A stretch of DNA of 64,000 nt from Bartonella tribocorum CIP 105476 (GTDB lineage Bacteria > Pseudomonadota > Alphaproteobacteria > Rhizobiales > Rhizobiaceae): positions 2,437,001 through 2,501,000 of the forward strand of contig NC_010161.1 in assembly GCF_000196435.1 (NCBI RefSeq), written 5' to 3'. Positions 28,628-38,944 of the stretch are shown here, piece after piece. Position numbers and translations under genes: made by a program. Numbering within the stretch: position 1 is the stretch's first letter; each line of letters starts with the position of its first letter. The notes under the pieces were generated by a model, which did not search any database, had not been told where the DNA came from, and saw only the letters and a list, made by a program, of their open reading frames with translations.

Positions 28628-29029
28628 TTAGTGTTGATATTTAAGAGTGTTTTTATACTTTTTACAATACAATCTATTTAAGCGCTTCTCGACACTTCGC
28701 TTCGGAATGACAGTACCAGGACGATACATTGGAATTCTATCATCTTTACAATTTTCACCCATTTTCCATTTTTACTTTTATAGTGAAATCCTGATTGAAT
28801 CATACAACTATGAATCATAGCCCATTCATTGAAACCCAATTTACTATTTTCCAAATCTGTATTATTAAGGAGATGGTATACCACACTCTAAGGATGCTTT
28901 TCCTACCTCCGTAAAGTCTACACCTGGCTTTTCCCATATAACAAAATATATTGAAGGAGGTTTACCTGAGTTACAGGCTGCTATGCTTAAAGGGACTATC
29001 CCACTTAATAAGTTTAAAATTTTCTTCAT
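28628..29029 (-). pseudogene. Broken small lipoprotein, paralogue 1
   Basis: Starts ATG 29029 with an intact lipoprotein signal (MKKILNLLSGIVPLSIAAC). After GVDFTEVGKASLECGIPSP a stop appears where the paralogue continues PYDVDP. The frame then shifts, and continues with WAMIHSCMIQSGFHYKSKNG. A second shift restores ENCKDDRIPMYRPGTVIPKR to the end. At least two frame changes relative to the neighbour at 29200-29604, so no full-length product is expected. Confidence 0.75.
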
Positions 29030-29199
29030 TTTTCCCCTCTTTGAATGGACTTATTTTTAATGAAATGGCTCGCCTGTTGATTATTTTATCTCTAGTTTTC
29101 AAAACAGTTCATAACTGAAAGAATGAATTGAAGGAACAATTCCGCACAAGCATGGGAACACATGAATGTGGGGATTGTAGTTTACACAAATAGCAATAT

Positions 29200-29604
29200 T
29201 TAAGGTTGGCATTTACGGCTATTTTTGTACTTTTTACAAAAAGGGCTGTTTAAGCGCTTTTTGACGCTTCTCTGTGGAACAACAGCGCCCGGTCGACAAA
29301 TGAGAAGATCCTCGGCTTTATGATTCTCACACCAAGTCCCCCCTCCCACTTTATCACGGAAACCAGCTTGAACCATACAAGCTTCTATGGTTGCTATTGC
29401 ATTATAGCTAAGCTTTCTGCTTTCTGGATCGACATCATAAGGAGTTGGCATGCCACATTCTAACAAGGCTTTGCCTATTTCAGTAAAATCAGTAACACCA
29501 TTTTTCTCCCACGTAGCCACCTCTCCTGGAGGAGGTTTGTTAAATTAACATCCTGCAATACCTAATAAAGTTACAGCACCTAATAGCTTTAAAATTTGTT
29601 TCAT
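29200..29604 (-). pseudogene. Small lipoprotein with in-frame stop after the lipobox Cys, paralogue 2
   Basis: From ATG 29604 the frame reads MKQILKLLGAVTLLGIAGC, then TAA (29545-29547). It then stays open in the same frame for 114 codons (FNKPPPGEVATWEKNGVTDF... CGMPTPYDVD... CMVQAGF... CKKYKNSRKC). Only the single stop breaks it. The reading could restart at GTG 29520 but would then lack a signal. The mature part has conserved Cys and Trp residues like small lipoproteins that often follow haemagglutinin/CdiA-type genes. It starts 21 bp after the haemagglutinin remnant. Confidence 0.75.
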
Positions 29605-29624
29605 TTTTTGCTCCATGATTTAAT

Positions 29625-30120
29625 TCAAGGTTTTTGTTCACGATGAGATAAACCATAGCGCACTTTACACTTATCACTCGCATGTCCAAGACAAGTATGG
29701 GGACTTACGGGATTTGTGATCACTCTCAACCATTCTTTCCAAACGTTGCTGCCAGCAGGTATTGTCTCGTAAGTATAGCCATTTCCGCCAATAATTTCTG
29801 CTTACAAGGTCATATCTATGACCATCAACACCAATCGTGGTTTGTTTGCCACCACTCACATACTTTAACAGACCGGATGCCGCCAAAACATTAGCCGCTG
29901 GTCCATAAAGACTGACAGTTGTATTGCCAGCTACATCATTGACAACTTCTTGTTTGAAAGAATTCATCATATTAAAGCCTGTCAGACTGTCACAACTATG
30001 AACATCAAAATGCAATCCTGTGTTCCCATAGCGAGACATCAAATCTTTTGCTTCTTGTGTTGAATTGGTCAAATCCCAAAAATTATTTTCCAGAAACTTC
30101 TGGTATCACGCGCCAAATCA
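29625..30120 (-). pseudogene. C-terminal remnant of a filamentous haemagglutinin/CdiA-like exoprotein
   Basis: 29674-30072 holds KDLMSRYGNTGLHFDVHS, then SLTGFNMMNSFKQ and LYGPAANVLAASGLLKYVSG. That matches the conserved block of large exoproteins with (HS-G-T-NA-N / GPAAN / GRIIGGN) signatures. After HRYDL the frame shifts. The other frame continues IIGGNGYTYETIPAGSN, VWKEWLRVITNP, CLGHASDKCKVRYGL and stops at 29625. Only the last ~160 residues of what is normally a very large protein remain. No transport partner is present. Confidence 0.7.
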
Positions 30121-30754
30121 CTGAATATCAGCAGTGTTTGTGATATTATAGTAAAAACGTATCGTAAAATTACGAACTGTCATCACTCCTTTATTTCATT
30201 TAAATGATTTACATGCGTTATAATGTTTGTATTATTTTTTATGCTCTATTGATATAAGGTGATCTTCTTTTATAAAAAAACGATCAATTGAATCATGCAT
30301 TAAAGCGAGAATTTTGATACAAATTTAATAAAAATAAAAACACATAGCATATTGTTTTTACATAGATTGCTGTTTTAAGTGTTTATTTTACCCACAAGAC
30401 TAATGTCTTTTTAAGGAAATTATAATTATGTTGACTATCTTATGGAAGCCAATAAACTTTTAGAGATTAAATCTTAAGAAGCACAAAAAAACACGGTTTT
30501 TCGTGTTTTACTTTACTGTTCATGAATCGGTTACTTTGCAAAGATAGGAATCAATCATGAACTTTCTTAAGCTCATGCCATTGCAAGGATTTTTGCTATA
30601 AGAATGACTTCATTTTTAGGGGTTAATTCGCTTTGAGAACGATCATAGTTACCACCTCCCCCTTATAAGAGGCTAATGCGCTCTTAAAGATCAAATTCCT
30701 CAAGGGACATACCATTTCTGGCTTTGACCTTCACTTTCATGAATGAGTAATTCT
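30121..30754. other. Intergenic region downstream of sdhB and of the exoprotein remnant
   Basis: No gene seen. It holds the terminator dyad at 30485-30508 and otherwise AT-rich DNA with dense stops. The probable former upstream part of the exoprotein is not recognisable. Confidence 0.5.
30485..30508 (-). terminator. Terminator of the sdh operon
   Basis: On the minus strand, AAACACG-AAAAAC-CGTGTTT is followed by a run of T (the A-run 30485-30491 on plus). It lies about 250 bp beyond the sdhB stop. Confidence 0.6.
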
Positions 30755-31534
30755 TTAAAGGCGGCGTTCAACCATAAGTTTTTTAATTTCAGCAATCGCT
30801 TTCGCCGGATTTAATCCTTTTGGACAAGTTTGCGTACAATTCATAATCGTATGACAGCGATAAAGGCGGAAAGGATCTTCTAAATTATCAAGACGTTCAC
30901 CACACATCTCATCACGTGAATCCGCAATCCAACGATAAGCTTGGAGCAAAACAGCGGGGCCCAAATAGCGATCACCATTCCACCAATAACTCGGACATGA
31001 TGTCTGACAACATGCACATAAAATACATTCATAAAGACCATCAATTTTTTGGCGGTCGGAGTGACTTTGTAACCACTCTTTCGCAGGTTCAGGCGAAACA
31101 GTTTGCAACCAAGGCTCAATGACTCGGTGTTGGGCATAAAAGCGATTTAAATCAGGAACCAAATCTTTAACAACCGGCATGGAAGGCAGAGGATAGACCT
31201 TAATGGGGTGTTTTACATCATCCATACCTTTGGTACAAGCCAATGTATTGGTCCCATCAATATTCATCGCACAGGAACCGCAGATGCCTTCACGGCATGA
31301 TCGGCGAAATGTCAAAGTTGGGTCAATATGGTTTTTAATAAACAAAAGCCCATCAAGAATCATAGGACCACAAGCAGAACGATCGACATAATAGGTATCT
31401 AGATGAGGATTTTCCTCATCATCAGGCGACCAACGATACACGTGAAATTCCGTCAGCTTTGTAGCCCCTTCAGGTTTAGGCCAAACCTTTCCTGGTTTTA
31501 CTTGAGAGTTTTTGGGAAGTTTAATTTGTACCAT
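30755..31534 (-). CDS. sdhB: Succinate dehydrogenase iron-sulfur subunit
   Basis: 259 aa, full length. Carries electrons from SdhA to quinone in complex II. The [2Fe-2S] ligands are in [10 protein letters not shown] (about residue 74) with a later Cys. The [4Fe-4S] motif [16 protein letters not shown] is near 170, and the [3Fe-4S] region [17 protein letters not shown] is near 225. Last gene of the minus-strand order sdhC-sdhD-sdhA-sdhB, 14 bases after sdhA. Confidence 0.97.
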   Translation of the reverse strand: MVQIKLPKNSQVKPGKVWPKPEGATKLTEFHVYRWSPDDEENPHLDTYYVDRSACGPMILDGLLFIKNHIDPTLTFRRSCREGICGSCAMNIDGTNTLACTKGMDDVKHPIKVYPLPSMPVVKDLVPDLNRFYAQHRVIEPWLQTVSPEPAKEWLQSHSDRQKIDGLYECILCACCQTSCPSYWWNGDRYLGPAVLLQAYRWIADSRDEMCGERLDNLEDPFRLYRCHTIMNCTQTCPKGLNPAKAIAEIKKLMVERRL

Positions 31535-31548
31535 AATTCATTCTCCCC

Positions 31549-33393
31549 TTAGTAAACCCGTTTTTTAGGTGCAATGCGTTTTAAGTCGATACCCCCATCT
31601 GCTTCAGATGTTAAGGGTTCAACATGGACAGGTCGATACGACAAGGTTACCTTACCATCTTTTGACAAATGTGAAAGGGTATGTTTTCGCCAATTTTTAT
31701 CATCACGCTCTGGATAATCTTCACGAGCGTGAGCACCACGACTTTCTAAACGTGCTTCAGCAGAATGAACCGTCATGATTGCATTCGCCATGAGATTTTC
31801 GAGCTCTAATGTTTCGACCAAATCAGAATTCCATATCAGGGAACGGTCTGTGACTTTAAGATCAGACAATTCCCCCCAGATTTTATTCATCCGTTGACAT
31901 CCTTGTTTCAAAGAATCTTCTGTCCGGAAGACAGCAGCATCTTCTTGCATCGTGCGTTGCATTTTTTCGCGCAACACGGCTGTTGGCGTTGTTCCTTGAG
32001 CAAAGCGTAAACGATCAAAACGCGCCATAATTTCGTCAACAGCTTCTTCATTCAAAGGTGGGATTTCTGCATTCCGATCAATCACTTCACCTGCACGAAT
32101 GGCAGCAGCACGCCCAAAAACCACAAGATCAATCAATGAATTTGATCCCAAGCGGTTAGCACCATGAACAGAAGCGCATCCCGCTTCACCCACAGCCATC
32201 AGTCCTGGTTGAATACGATCAGGCGAATCAGCTGTTGGATTGAGAACTTCTCCGTAGTAGTTGGTAGGAATCCCGCCCATATTATAATGAACCGTTGGCA
32301 AGATAGGGATAGGTTCTTTTGTTACATCTACTCCTGCAAAGATCCGTGCTGATTCGGAAATCCCCGGTAAACGCTCGTGCAAGATTGCAGGATCAATATG
32401 ATTGAGAACCAAATGAATATGATCCTTCTTAGGTCCAACGCCACGCCCTTCACGAATTTCAAGTGTGATACAACGCGAAACCAAATCGCGTGAAGCCAAA
32501 TCCTTAAAGGAAGGTGCATAGCGCTCCATAAAGCGTTCACCTTCAGAATTGATTAAATACCCCCCCTCACCCCGAGCTCCCTCTGTAATGAGACAACCAG
32601 AACCATAAATTCCTGTAGGATGAAATTGCACAAATTCCATATCCTGAAGTGGCAATCCAGCCCGTGCAATCATTCCACCACCATCACCCGTACAGGTATG
32701 CGCCGATGTCGCAGAAAAATAAGCACGTCCATAACCACCGGTCGCAAGAACAACCATTTTGGCAGAAAAACGGTGTATTGTACCATCATCAAGATTCCAC
32801 GCGACAACCCCCGTACAAACCCCATCTGTCATGATGAGATCAAGAGCAAAATATTCAATAAAAAATTGCGCATTATGCTTTAAGCTTTGTCCATAAAGCG
32901 TATGCAAAATGGCATGACCTGTACGATCAGCGGCTGCACAAGTCCGTTGAACAGGTGGACCTTCACCAAATTGTGTCGTATGTCCACCAAAAGGACGTTG
33001 ATAAATTTTGCCTTCTTGCGTTCGTGAAAAAGGAACGCCATAATGTTCTAATTCATACACAGCAGCAGGGGCATTACGCACCAAATATTCCATTGCATCA
33101 GTATCCCCCAACCAATCAGAACCTTTCACGGTATCATATAAATGCCACTGCCAATTGTCAGGTCCCATATTTGAAAGCGATGCAGCAATCCCCCCTTGTG
33201 CTGCAACCGTATGTGAGCGCGTTGGAAAAACCTTTGTGATACAAGCTGTCTTTAATCCTTGTTCTGCCATACCCAATGTTGCACGTAATCCTGCACCACC
33301 TGCGCCAACAACAACAACATCAAATTTATGATCTACAGTATGATAAGGGGCGTTACCTGCTTTAGCGCCCAAAGATGATCTTGTACCCGCCAT
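31549..33393 (-). CDS. sdhA: Succinate dehydrogenase flavoprotein subunit
   Basis: 614 aa, full length. Oxidises succinate to fumarate with covalently bound FAD. Rossmann motif [20 protein letters not shown] is near residue 28. The flavinylation His is in [11 protein letters not shown]. Substrate and active-site blocks include [22 protein letters not shown] and [18 protein letters not shown]. Six bases separate it from sdhD. Confidence 0.98.
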   Translation of the reverse strand: MAGTRSSLGAKAGNAPYHTVDHKFDVVVVGAGGAGLRATLGMAEQGLKTACITKVFPTRSHTVAAQGGIAASLSNMGPDNWQWHLYDTVKGSDWLGDTDAMEYLVRNAPAAVYELEHYGVPFSRTQEGKIYQRPFGGHTTQFGEGPPVQRTCAAADRTGHAILHTLYGQSLKHNAQFFIEYFALDLIMTDGVCTGVVAWNLDDGTIHRFSAKMVVLATGGYGRAYFSATSAHTCTGDGGGMIARAGLPLQDMEFVQFHPTGIYGSGCLITEGARGEGGYLINSEGERFMERYAPSFKDLASRDLVSRCITLEIREGRGVGPKKDHIHLVLNHIDPAILHERLPGISESARIFAGVDVTKEPIPILPTVHYNMGGIPTNYYGEVLNPTADSPDRIQPGLMAVGEAGCASVHGANRLGSNSLIDLVVFGRAAAIRAGEVIDRNAEIPPLNEEAVDEIMARFDRLRFAQGTTPTAVLREKMQRTMQEDAAVFRTEDSLKQGCQRMNKIWGELSDLKVTDRSLIWNSDLVETLELENLMANAIMTVHSAEARLESRGAHAREDYPERDDKNWRKHTLSHLSKDGKVTLSYRPVHVEPLTSEADGGIDLKRIAPKKRVY

Positions 33394-33399
33394 ATTTGT

Positions 33400-33786
33400 T
33401 TAACCCCCTAATGCAATCTTCAAAAGAGAAAAAATAATGACACCGCCTATGAAAAAACAAAATAAAATATTTAATATCAAAAAGAATAACCGGAAACCTT
33501 CGCGTGGAATATAATCTTCAATCACCACCTGCATAACAAGTTTCATATGATAAATGACTGAAAGAGTCATCAATCCCATCAAAATAGCAACAATAGGATG
33601 TGCAAGTCTTGCACGCACAATAGCATAGTCCTTACCCACAAGAGAAAGAATAAGAACAATCAAAAATATCAAAAGCGGTAGATTGATAAACCCTGTCAAA
33701 CGCTCTAGCCAAAAATGCTCTGTTCCTTCATGAGCACTCCCACGCCCCCGTACTTTTCCAAGTTCCGTTCGAAAATCTTTTTTCAT
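33400..33786 (-). CDS. sdhD: Succinate dehydrogenase membrane anchor subunit
   Basis: 128 aa from ATG 33786, with GTG 33798 as an in-frame alternative. Three hydrophobic segments are visible. The SdhD signature RLAHPIVAILMGLMTLSVIY and HMKLVMQVVIEDY carries the haem/quinone-site His and the conserved Asp-Tyr. Sits between sdhC and sdhA. Confidence 0.92.
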   Translation of the reverse strand: MKKDFRTELGKVRGRGSAHEGTEHFWLERLTGFINLPLLIFLIVLILSLVGKDYAIVRARLAHPIVAILMGLMTLSVIYHMKLVMQVVIEDYIPREGFRLFFLILNILFCFFIGGVIIFSLLKIALGG

Positions 33787-33804
33787 GTCTCTTTTCACCC
33801 CCAG

Positions 33805-34206
33805 CTAAACAACGGTATATCCAATAATCCAAATCGCAAAAGTAACAATAAGTGAAATAAACACTGTTGCCCAAGCAGTGGCTGTTGCCTTTTCTTTTGC
33901 CAAAAGGCAAGGCTTCAGATCCCAAACAATGTGGCGAACACCCCCAACCATGTGATGAACCCCTGCCAAAGTATAAAGAAACAAAATACACAATCCAAAC
34001 CAAGAACTATAAATTTCGTGAACTGTTCTAAATGTCTCCTCGCCACACGCAATAGCAATTAACCAAACAGCAAAAAAAACCGTGCCAACATAAAGGGCCA
34101 TACCCGTAATGCGGTGTGCAATAGACATGGCCATAGTAATTGTCCAACGATAAATACTTATATGAGGGGAACGAGGGCGCTCTTTTATCCTAGTTGTCTC
34201 TGTCAT
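33805..34206 (-). CDS. sdhC: Succinate dehydrogenase cytochrome b556 subunit
   Basis: 133 aa from ATG 34206; a longer open frame reaches 34257 but adds nonconserved residues. SdhC signatures are RPRSPHISIYRW followed by SIAHRITG near the N-terminus (quinone site Ser/Arg) and LAGVHHMVGGVRH with the haem His. Three membrane segments. First gene of the sdh operon. Confidence 0.94.
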   Translation of the reverse strand: MTETTRIKERPRSPHISIYRWTITMAMSIAHRITGMALYVGTVFFAVWLIAIACGEETFRTVHEIYSSWFGLCILFLYTLAGVHHMVGGVRHIVWDLKPCLLAKEKATATAWATVFISLIVTFAIWIIGYTVV

Positions 34207-34683
34207 AAAATATCCTGACCTGGTTTTTGCAACCACAATGAACGAGAAAGTTCGCACAAAACGATTAAATATATTATCTCGTTTTTACTTGTTTGGCATC
34301 TCAAGATACCGATATTACAGGTCGGTTGTCTCAAATAACGGATTAAAGGTCACGCATAAAAAAACCGATTACTCCACGGATATAATCCGCAAAACTTGCC
34401 TTAATCTAATACACTTTTATCTTCACGTCAAAGGCCTAACATCTTTTCTCAAATATAAACAGACATTTTTTCAAACGATACTTATCCCGTTTGAGTATCT
34501 ACGATATGTGCAATGATACCCTACACTTCATCCATTATTTAAGAATAAAAAAGAGCCAAAATTTGGATAAATTAAACATTTTTATGTCCCCTCCAAGCCT
34601 TTTAGATGACAAAACGAATCGCAAAAAAACACAAGTAAGCGGCATAAAAGCCGCTTTTGCATAAAATTTAACCGATATAATTT
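34207..34683. other. Intergenic region between sdhC and rplS
   Basis: Contains the promoter region for sdhCDAB at the 34.2-34.3 kb side and a hairpin near rplS at 34637-34656. An open frame on the plus strand (34238-34516) has no recognisable content and is not called. Confidence 0.45.
34637..34656 (-). terminator. Hairpin after rplS
   Basis: AAGCGGC (34637-34643), 6-base loop, GCCGCTT (34650-34656), about 28 bp beyond the rplS stop. The T tract is poor on the minus strand and short on plus. Probably the end of the rimM-trmD-rplS transcripts. Confidence 0.5.
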
Positions 34684-35124
34684 TTACTCAGCAACTTGCG
34701 TTTCAATATCTGCGCTTACAGGGGTTGTTTCTACTTTCTCAACACCCTTTTCACCCTTTTTTCGATAATCTCTCTTTTCAGCAATACGAGCAGCTTTACC
34801 TCTCAAACCACGAAGATAATAGAGTTTTGCCCGACGCACTTTACCACGGCGCACCAGCTCAACAGCTTCAATCAAAGGTGAATAAACAGGAAATACACGC
34901 TCCACCCCTTCACCATAAGAAATCTTGCGGACTGTAAAAGTCTCATTCAATCCACCGCCTGAACGGGCAATACAAACCCCTTCATAAGCCTGAACACGTG
35001 TCCGCGTACCTTCCGTCACACGCACCATAACACGGACTGTATCTCCTGGTTTAAAGGCTGGAAATTGACGCTTTTCTTCAATTTTTGCACATTGTTCAGC
35101 TTCAAGCTGTGCGATAATGTTCAT
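34684..35124 (-). CDS. rplS: 50S ribosomal protein L19
   Basis: 146 aa. L19 core [28 protein letters not shown] (central part), [50 protein letters not shown]. Has the alphaproteobacterial C-terminal Lys/Glu extension. Sits at the interface of the ribosomal subunits. Downstream of trmD with a terminator-like hairpin between them, so it can be separately transcribed. Confidence 0.97.
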   Translation of the reverse strand: MNIIAQLEAEQCAKIEEKRQFPAFKPGDTVRVMVRVTEGTRTRVQAYEGVCIARSGGGLNETFTVRKISYGEGVERVFPVYSPLIEAVELVRRGKVRRAKLYYLRGLRGKAARIAEKRDYRKKGEKGVEKVETTPVSADIETQVAE

Positions 35125-35280
35125 TATTTTTTATCCTTCATGTTCTTTATCGAACAGTCAGAGCGCTCAACTCTTACCCAAAAAGCCTTGTACTACGAAT
35201 AAGATACTCTTTAGGCTATGCTTACACAGGAGCGAATACACCATTCCTTCATTTTAATTTTGGAACTACAGAAAACCTTT

Positions 35281-35308
35281 TATTAAAAACTCTCTAAAAA
35301 AGAGAGTT
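35281..35308 (-). terminator. Terminator between trmD and rplS
   Basis: On the minus strand, AACTCTCT and AGAGAGTT arms (35288-35295 and 35301-35308) are followed by TTTTTAATA. It lies 28 bp after the trmD stop. It may attenuate read-through into rplS. Confidence 0.65.
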
Positions 35309-35335
35309 ATGCCATACACTACCTTATCCTATGAA

Positions 35336-36034
35336 TCAAGTTTTCTGACGATTTTTATCATAACGCGCATAAAGATCAGGGCGGCGTTGACGTGTTAACA
35401 ATTCGGCTTGGCTTTGACGCCAATCTGCAATCGCCTTGTGATGACCTGAGGTTAACACGGGCGGAATCTCTCGTCCTTCGAAAAGAGAAGGGCGGGTATA
35501 TTGGGGATGTTCGAGTAAACCATTTTCAAAACTTTCACACTTTGCAGAAGCTTTATTCCCCATCACACCGGGGAGAAGACGTATAATAGCATCTAAGATA
35601 ACCAGTGCGGCGGTTTCACCCCCTGAAAGAATATAATCACCAATAGAGACTTCTTCTAATTCCCGTGCTTCTATGACTCGCTCATCAACCCCTTCAAAAC
35701 GTCCACAAACCAATGTTATGCCTGAATCATCAGCCAAACGACGCGCATAAGCTTGATCAAAAGGGCGCCCACGTGGACTCATCAATAATCTTGGCGAATC
35801 CTGTGGACAATGATCAAGCGCAGCAGCCAAGACATCTGCCCGCATCACCATACCAGCCCCCCCACCAGCGGGTGTATCATCAACGCTATGGTGTTTATCC
35901 AAAGCAAAATCTCTAATCTGCACTGTCTCCAGAGACCAAATTCCGCGTTCTAAAGCGTGCCCTGCTAAAGAATACCCTAAAAAACCAGGAAACATTTCAG
36001 GATAAAGAGTTAAAACGCGCGCCTGAAACTTCAT
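35336..36034 (-). CDS. trmD: tRNA (guanine37-N1)-methyltransferase
   Basis: 232 aa, full length. Methylates G37 of tRNAs reading CNN codons, using SAM in a trefoil knot. Motifs include [16 protein letters not shown] at the start, [27 protein letters not shown], and the knot region [13 protein letters not shown]...[14 protein letters not shown]. Confidence 0.97.
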   Translation of the reverse strand: MKFQARVLTLYPEMFPGFLGYSLAGHALERGIWSLETVQIRDFALDKHHSVDDTPAGGGAGMVMRADVLAAALDHCPQDSPRLLMSPRGRPFDQAYARRLADDSGITLVCGRFEGVDERVIEARELEEVSIGDYILSGGETAALVILDAIIRLLPGVMGNKASAKCESFENGLLEHPQYTRPSLFEGREIPPVLTSGHHKAIADWRQSQAELLTRQRRPDLYARYDKNRQKT

Positions 36035-36097
36035 TTTTATTTTTCATCCTCATTCTATTCAACAAACTCTTTTAAAGTAAAAATGGTATAAACCAAA

Positions 36098-36125
36098 TCA
36101 AATTAACGCTATAGCGTTAATTTGA
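36098..36125. promoter_or_regulatory. 28-bp perfect palindrome between rimM and trmD
   Basis: TCAAATTAACGCTA is followed immediately by its reverse complement, giving 14-bp arms without a spacer. It is in the 301-bp rimM-trmD gap (36035-36335), which otherwise shows no gene. No T run is attached, so it is not a standard terminator. It could be a protein-binding site or an RNA processing hairpin. Confidence 0.5.
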
Positions 36126-36335
36126 GTCTTCTTTATCTGTGTCCTATTCAATAGGACCCTTCTCATATTTTCACTTAAAAAAAACTCTAAAAACTCAGGA
36201 ATGTCTCAATATAAAGTACTATAACATCTGCTCAAAAGTGTATTCTTAATATTTTCATACTTTCCACTTTTTATTGACGAAATTCCTCGGTTCTTTTTTA
36301 TCTTCACCTTTATTTTTTAGATTCAAGCCATTTCC

Positions 36336-36881
36336 TTATTGATCATTTTCTTCACCATCTCTAAGGCCAGCAGCCATGGGATCAACAATAAGAAAACCAG
36401 AATCCATACAAATTTCTGGTACTGCCACCTTACTAAAAGGAATAAGCATTCTTTTGCCTGTATTCAAACGTATTTCAAGCAAATCACCAGCCCCGAAATT
36501 ACAAAAACCACACACTTCACCTAAGATTTTTCCCCCATATTCTTGAACACGCAAGCCTATTAAATCAACTTGATAAAACTCATCCTCTCTCAAATCATCA
36601 ATCAACTGATCACGCATCACATAAAGATGAATCCCTTTTAAAGACTCAGCAGCATTACGATTTTCTACCCCTTTAAAACGGACAATCGCGTTATTTTTTT
36701 GTGTGCGAAGAGTTACAATTTCATAAGAACGCCCCATATCATCATAAAGAGTCCCGTAAGACTTGAAACGCTGTGGATCGGCACTTAAAATTTTAACAAA
36801 AACATCTCCTCTTATACCATGAGGCATACCAATAATGGCAAGATAGACTTTATTTTTAAGCTTTTCTTTATTATACTTCAT
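36336..36881 (-). CDS. rimM: 16S rRNA processing protein RimM
   Basis: 181 aa. Assists assembly of the 30S head near S19. N-terminal RimM barrel YLAIIGMPHGIRGDVFVKIL, then ENRNAAESLKGIHLYV and the C-terminal PRC-like barrel EFYQVDLIGLRV...LIPFSKVAVPEI. The N-terminus has nine extra lysine-rich residues before the conserved start. Confidence 0.95.
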   Translation of the reverse strand: MKYNKEKLKNKVYLAIIGMPHGIRGDVFVKILSADPQRFKSYGTLYDDMGRSYEIVTLRTQKNNAIVRFKGVENRNAAESLKGIHLYVMRDQLIDDLREDEFYQVDLIGLRVQEYGGKILGEVCGFCNFGAGDLLEIRLNTGKRMLIPFSKVAVPEICMDSGFLIVDPMAAGLRDGEENDQ

Positions 36882-37012
36882 GCAAAAACATTATCTCTCA
36901 AAAATGGACCCTCAATCTTAATCATTTCTATTCAATCTTGTTGCCATATGAGACAATCTTCTCAAAAGACCTTTCTTGGTAACAAAAACAAATTAATAAA
37001 GGAGAAAGTTTT

Positions 37013-37834
37013 ATGGCAAATATTATGCTATTTTACAAAGATATCACGCCAATCAACAAAGTTTCCCATAAAAATCTAAAATTTGCGCCGCCAAGTGATA
37101 TGTCTTTTGCTAAAGATACGCACTGGGTTCCTTTAGCAAGTACTGAATATTTTCAAGCAGCACTAGACTATCCTATTTTGTTTATGTGCGCCGAAGATGA
37201 ACAAAAAAAACGGCACTATACATCCGCCGCTCTTGTTGGTCTTTCTAACGACGAAAATGACTATATCGCCTCTGATAAAAGTTGGAAAAACAATACTTAT
37301 CTTCCGGCTTTTGTCCGTCGCTATCCTTTTGTTTTGGCGCAACTGAGCAATGAAAAAGAACTTTCTGTTTGCTTTGATCAACAGTCAGGGATGTTTAATG
37401 AAGTCGCAGGAACAGAACTTTTTAATTCCGATGGCTCTATTTCTCCTTTTATGGAAGAACGTATTCGTTTTCTTGAAAGTTTTAAAATCGCTATGGAGAA
37501 AACCTCTGAATTTATTGATGCTCTTGTGGAAATGGATCTTCTCAGTCAAAAATCAATCAATGTGAAAAACGATCAGGGACTCTCAGCGCAATTAGAAAAT
37601 TTTTGGGTTGTTGACGAAGAGAAATTGAATAAATTATCGGCAAGTCAACTTGCCAAACTTCATAAAAATGGCTTTTTAGGGTTAATTTTTGCCCATTTAA
37701 TGTCGACGCATAATCTTTTAAAAATCCTCTCTCTTAAAGGTGAAAAGCAACTTATCAATCGTGAAGAGCAACCCGAAAAAAAGAATGATCATTCTAACGA
37801 TGAACAACCTAAAAAGAAAGAAACCCTCAACTAG
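37013..37834 (+). CDS. SapC-family protein
   Basis: 273 aa. Matches the SapC-like family of alphaproteobacteria (S-layer-associated by name, function unproven). Block HWVPLASTEYFQAALDYPILF, then PAFVRRYPFVLAQ, SVCFDQQSG and a C-terminal NFWVVDEEKLNKLSASQLAKL all fit. The tail is Lys/Glu-rich and variable. AAAGGAG precedes the ATG. xerC follows 3 bases after the stop, so the pair is probably one transcript. Confidence 0.8.
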   Translation: MANIMLFYKDITPINKVSHKNLKFAPPSDMSFAKDTHWVPLASTEYFQAALDYPILFMCAEDEQKKRHYTSAALVGLSNDENDYIASDKSWKNNTYLPAFVRRYPFVLAQLSNEKELSVCFDQQSGMFNEVAGTELFNSDGSISPFMEERIRFLESFKIAMEKTSEFIDALVEMDLLSQKSINVKNDQGLSAQLENFWVVDEEKLNKLSASQLAKLHKNGFLGLIFAHLMSTHNLLKILSLKGEKQLINREEQPEKKNDHSNDEQPKKKETLN

Positions 37835-37837
37835 ATA

Positions 37838-38806
37838 ATGCCTATAAAAAACGACAAGAGAAAAGATGAAAATAGTCCTCTCATTCCAGTAGACCATGCA
37901 GTTTTAACGGCAAGGAAAAATTGGTTAGAGTGTCTCGTGAAAACACGTCGTATGTCCGCACAAACAGCGCAAGCCTATGAACGTGATACGCGACAATTTT
38001 TATTTTTTCTCTGTCAACACTTAGGCCAAGCCCCAACCCTTAACGATCTTGCTCATTTACGTGTTAGTGATTTACGTGCTTATCTTGCTTATCGACGTAC
38101 AAACAATGTCAGCGCTCGCTCTTTAAGCCGTGGAGTAGCAGGCATTCGTTCTTTTTTCAAATACCTATCCCGCGAAGGAATTGTCAATGTTCCCGCTGCT
38201 CAACTGATCAAAAGCCCCAAACATCCAAAATCACTCCCAAAGCCTTTAGCGATACAATCAGCCCTCCACATCGTTAAACAAGAAAATCAGCTGGAAAACG
38301 AACCTTGGATTAACGCGCGTAATGCTGCTGTCCTCATGCTTCTCTATGGCTGTGGAATGCGAATATCAGAAGCCTTAAGCCTCACACCAGAACAATTTTC
38401 TGACCCTGAAAAAACAAGTTTATTCATAACAGGAAAAGGAAGAAAAACACGCCTCGTTCCTCTCATCAAAATTGTTTACGAAGCTGTACAAAATTATCTC
38501 AAATGCTGCCCATATCCTTTAAGAGATAACCAACCCCTATTTCGCGGTGCGCGAGGGGGGCCCCTACAGCCCGCTATTATTCAGAAAACTGTCCGCAATT
38601 TACGTGCAAGCCTTGGTTTACCAGAAACAGCCACCCCCCATACACTACGTCATTCTTTTGCCACCCATCTTTTATCCCGGGGGGGAGATTTGCGAACAAT
38701 TCAAGAACTTCTTGGGCACGCTAGTCTTTCCACCACACAAACCTATACCCATGTCGATACAGACCATTTGTTAGAAATTTATCAAAAGGCTCATCCTCGT
38801 TCTTAA
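37838..38806 (+). CDS. xerC: Tyrosine recombinase XerC
   Basis: 322 aa. Resolves chromosome dimers at dif together with XerD. The N-terminal SAM-like domain is at about residues 25-110. Catalytic residues are intact: Arg in LLYGCGMRISEAL near 174, Lys in GKGRKTRLVPL, HxxR in HTLRHSFATHLL near 269, His in LLGHASLSTTQ and the nucleophile Tyr in YTHVD near 304. Clearly a host Xer and not one of the P4-like integrase relics. Confidence 0.93.
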   Translation: MPIKNDKRKDENSPLIPVDHAVLTARKNWLECLVKTRRMSAQTAQAYERDTRQFLFFLCQHLGQAPTLNDLAHLRVSDLRAYLAYRRTNNVSARSLSRGVAGIRSFFKYLSREGIVNVPAAQLIKSPKHPKSLPKPLAIQSALHIVKQENQLENEPWINARNAAVLMLLYGCGMRISEALSLTPEQFSDPEKTSLFITGKGRKTRLVPLIKIVYEAVQNYLKCCPYPLRDNQPLFRGARGGPLQPAIIQKTVRNLRASLGLPETATPHTLRHSFATHLLSRGGDLRTIQELLGHASLSTTQTYTHVDTDHLLEIYQKAHPRS

Positions 38807-38823
38807 AAACACCTCATCAAAAC

Positions 38824-38935
38824 AATTAAAGTGTTGCAACCTCAAGTTCTAAAGCTCGGACACAAATTGCTCACTCTTCTTGTAAAACAAGGATAAAATC
38901 GCTCAATAGATTTCTATGCGCATCATATTGGAAAA
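38824..38935 (-). pseudogene. Decayed second copy of the bolA 3' end
   Basis: About 110 bp align to the last 36 codons of bolA (39367-39476). On the minus strand the segment still reads FSNMMRIEIYRAI against FSNMTRVEIHRAI in bolA and ends LELEVATL against LALEVEKF, with a stop at the same place. The rest of bolA is absent. It is separated from the intact gene by an integrase-family relic, as expected if an element once inserted at the 3' end of bolA. Confidence 0.8.
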
Positions 38936-38944
38936 ACGACAATA

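Noticed and set aside
34238..34516. Open frame of 92 codons opposite the sdhC start
   Set aside because: Occupies the sdh promoter region, no similarity to known families by eye, no good start.
37838..38806. Treating the tyrosine recombinase here as part of the mobile relic family
   Set aside because: It is a complete XerC with all catalytic residues and its own domain layout, unlike the P4-type relics.
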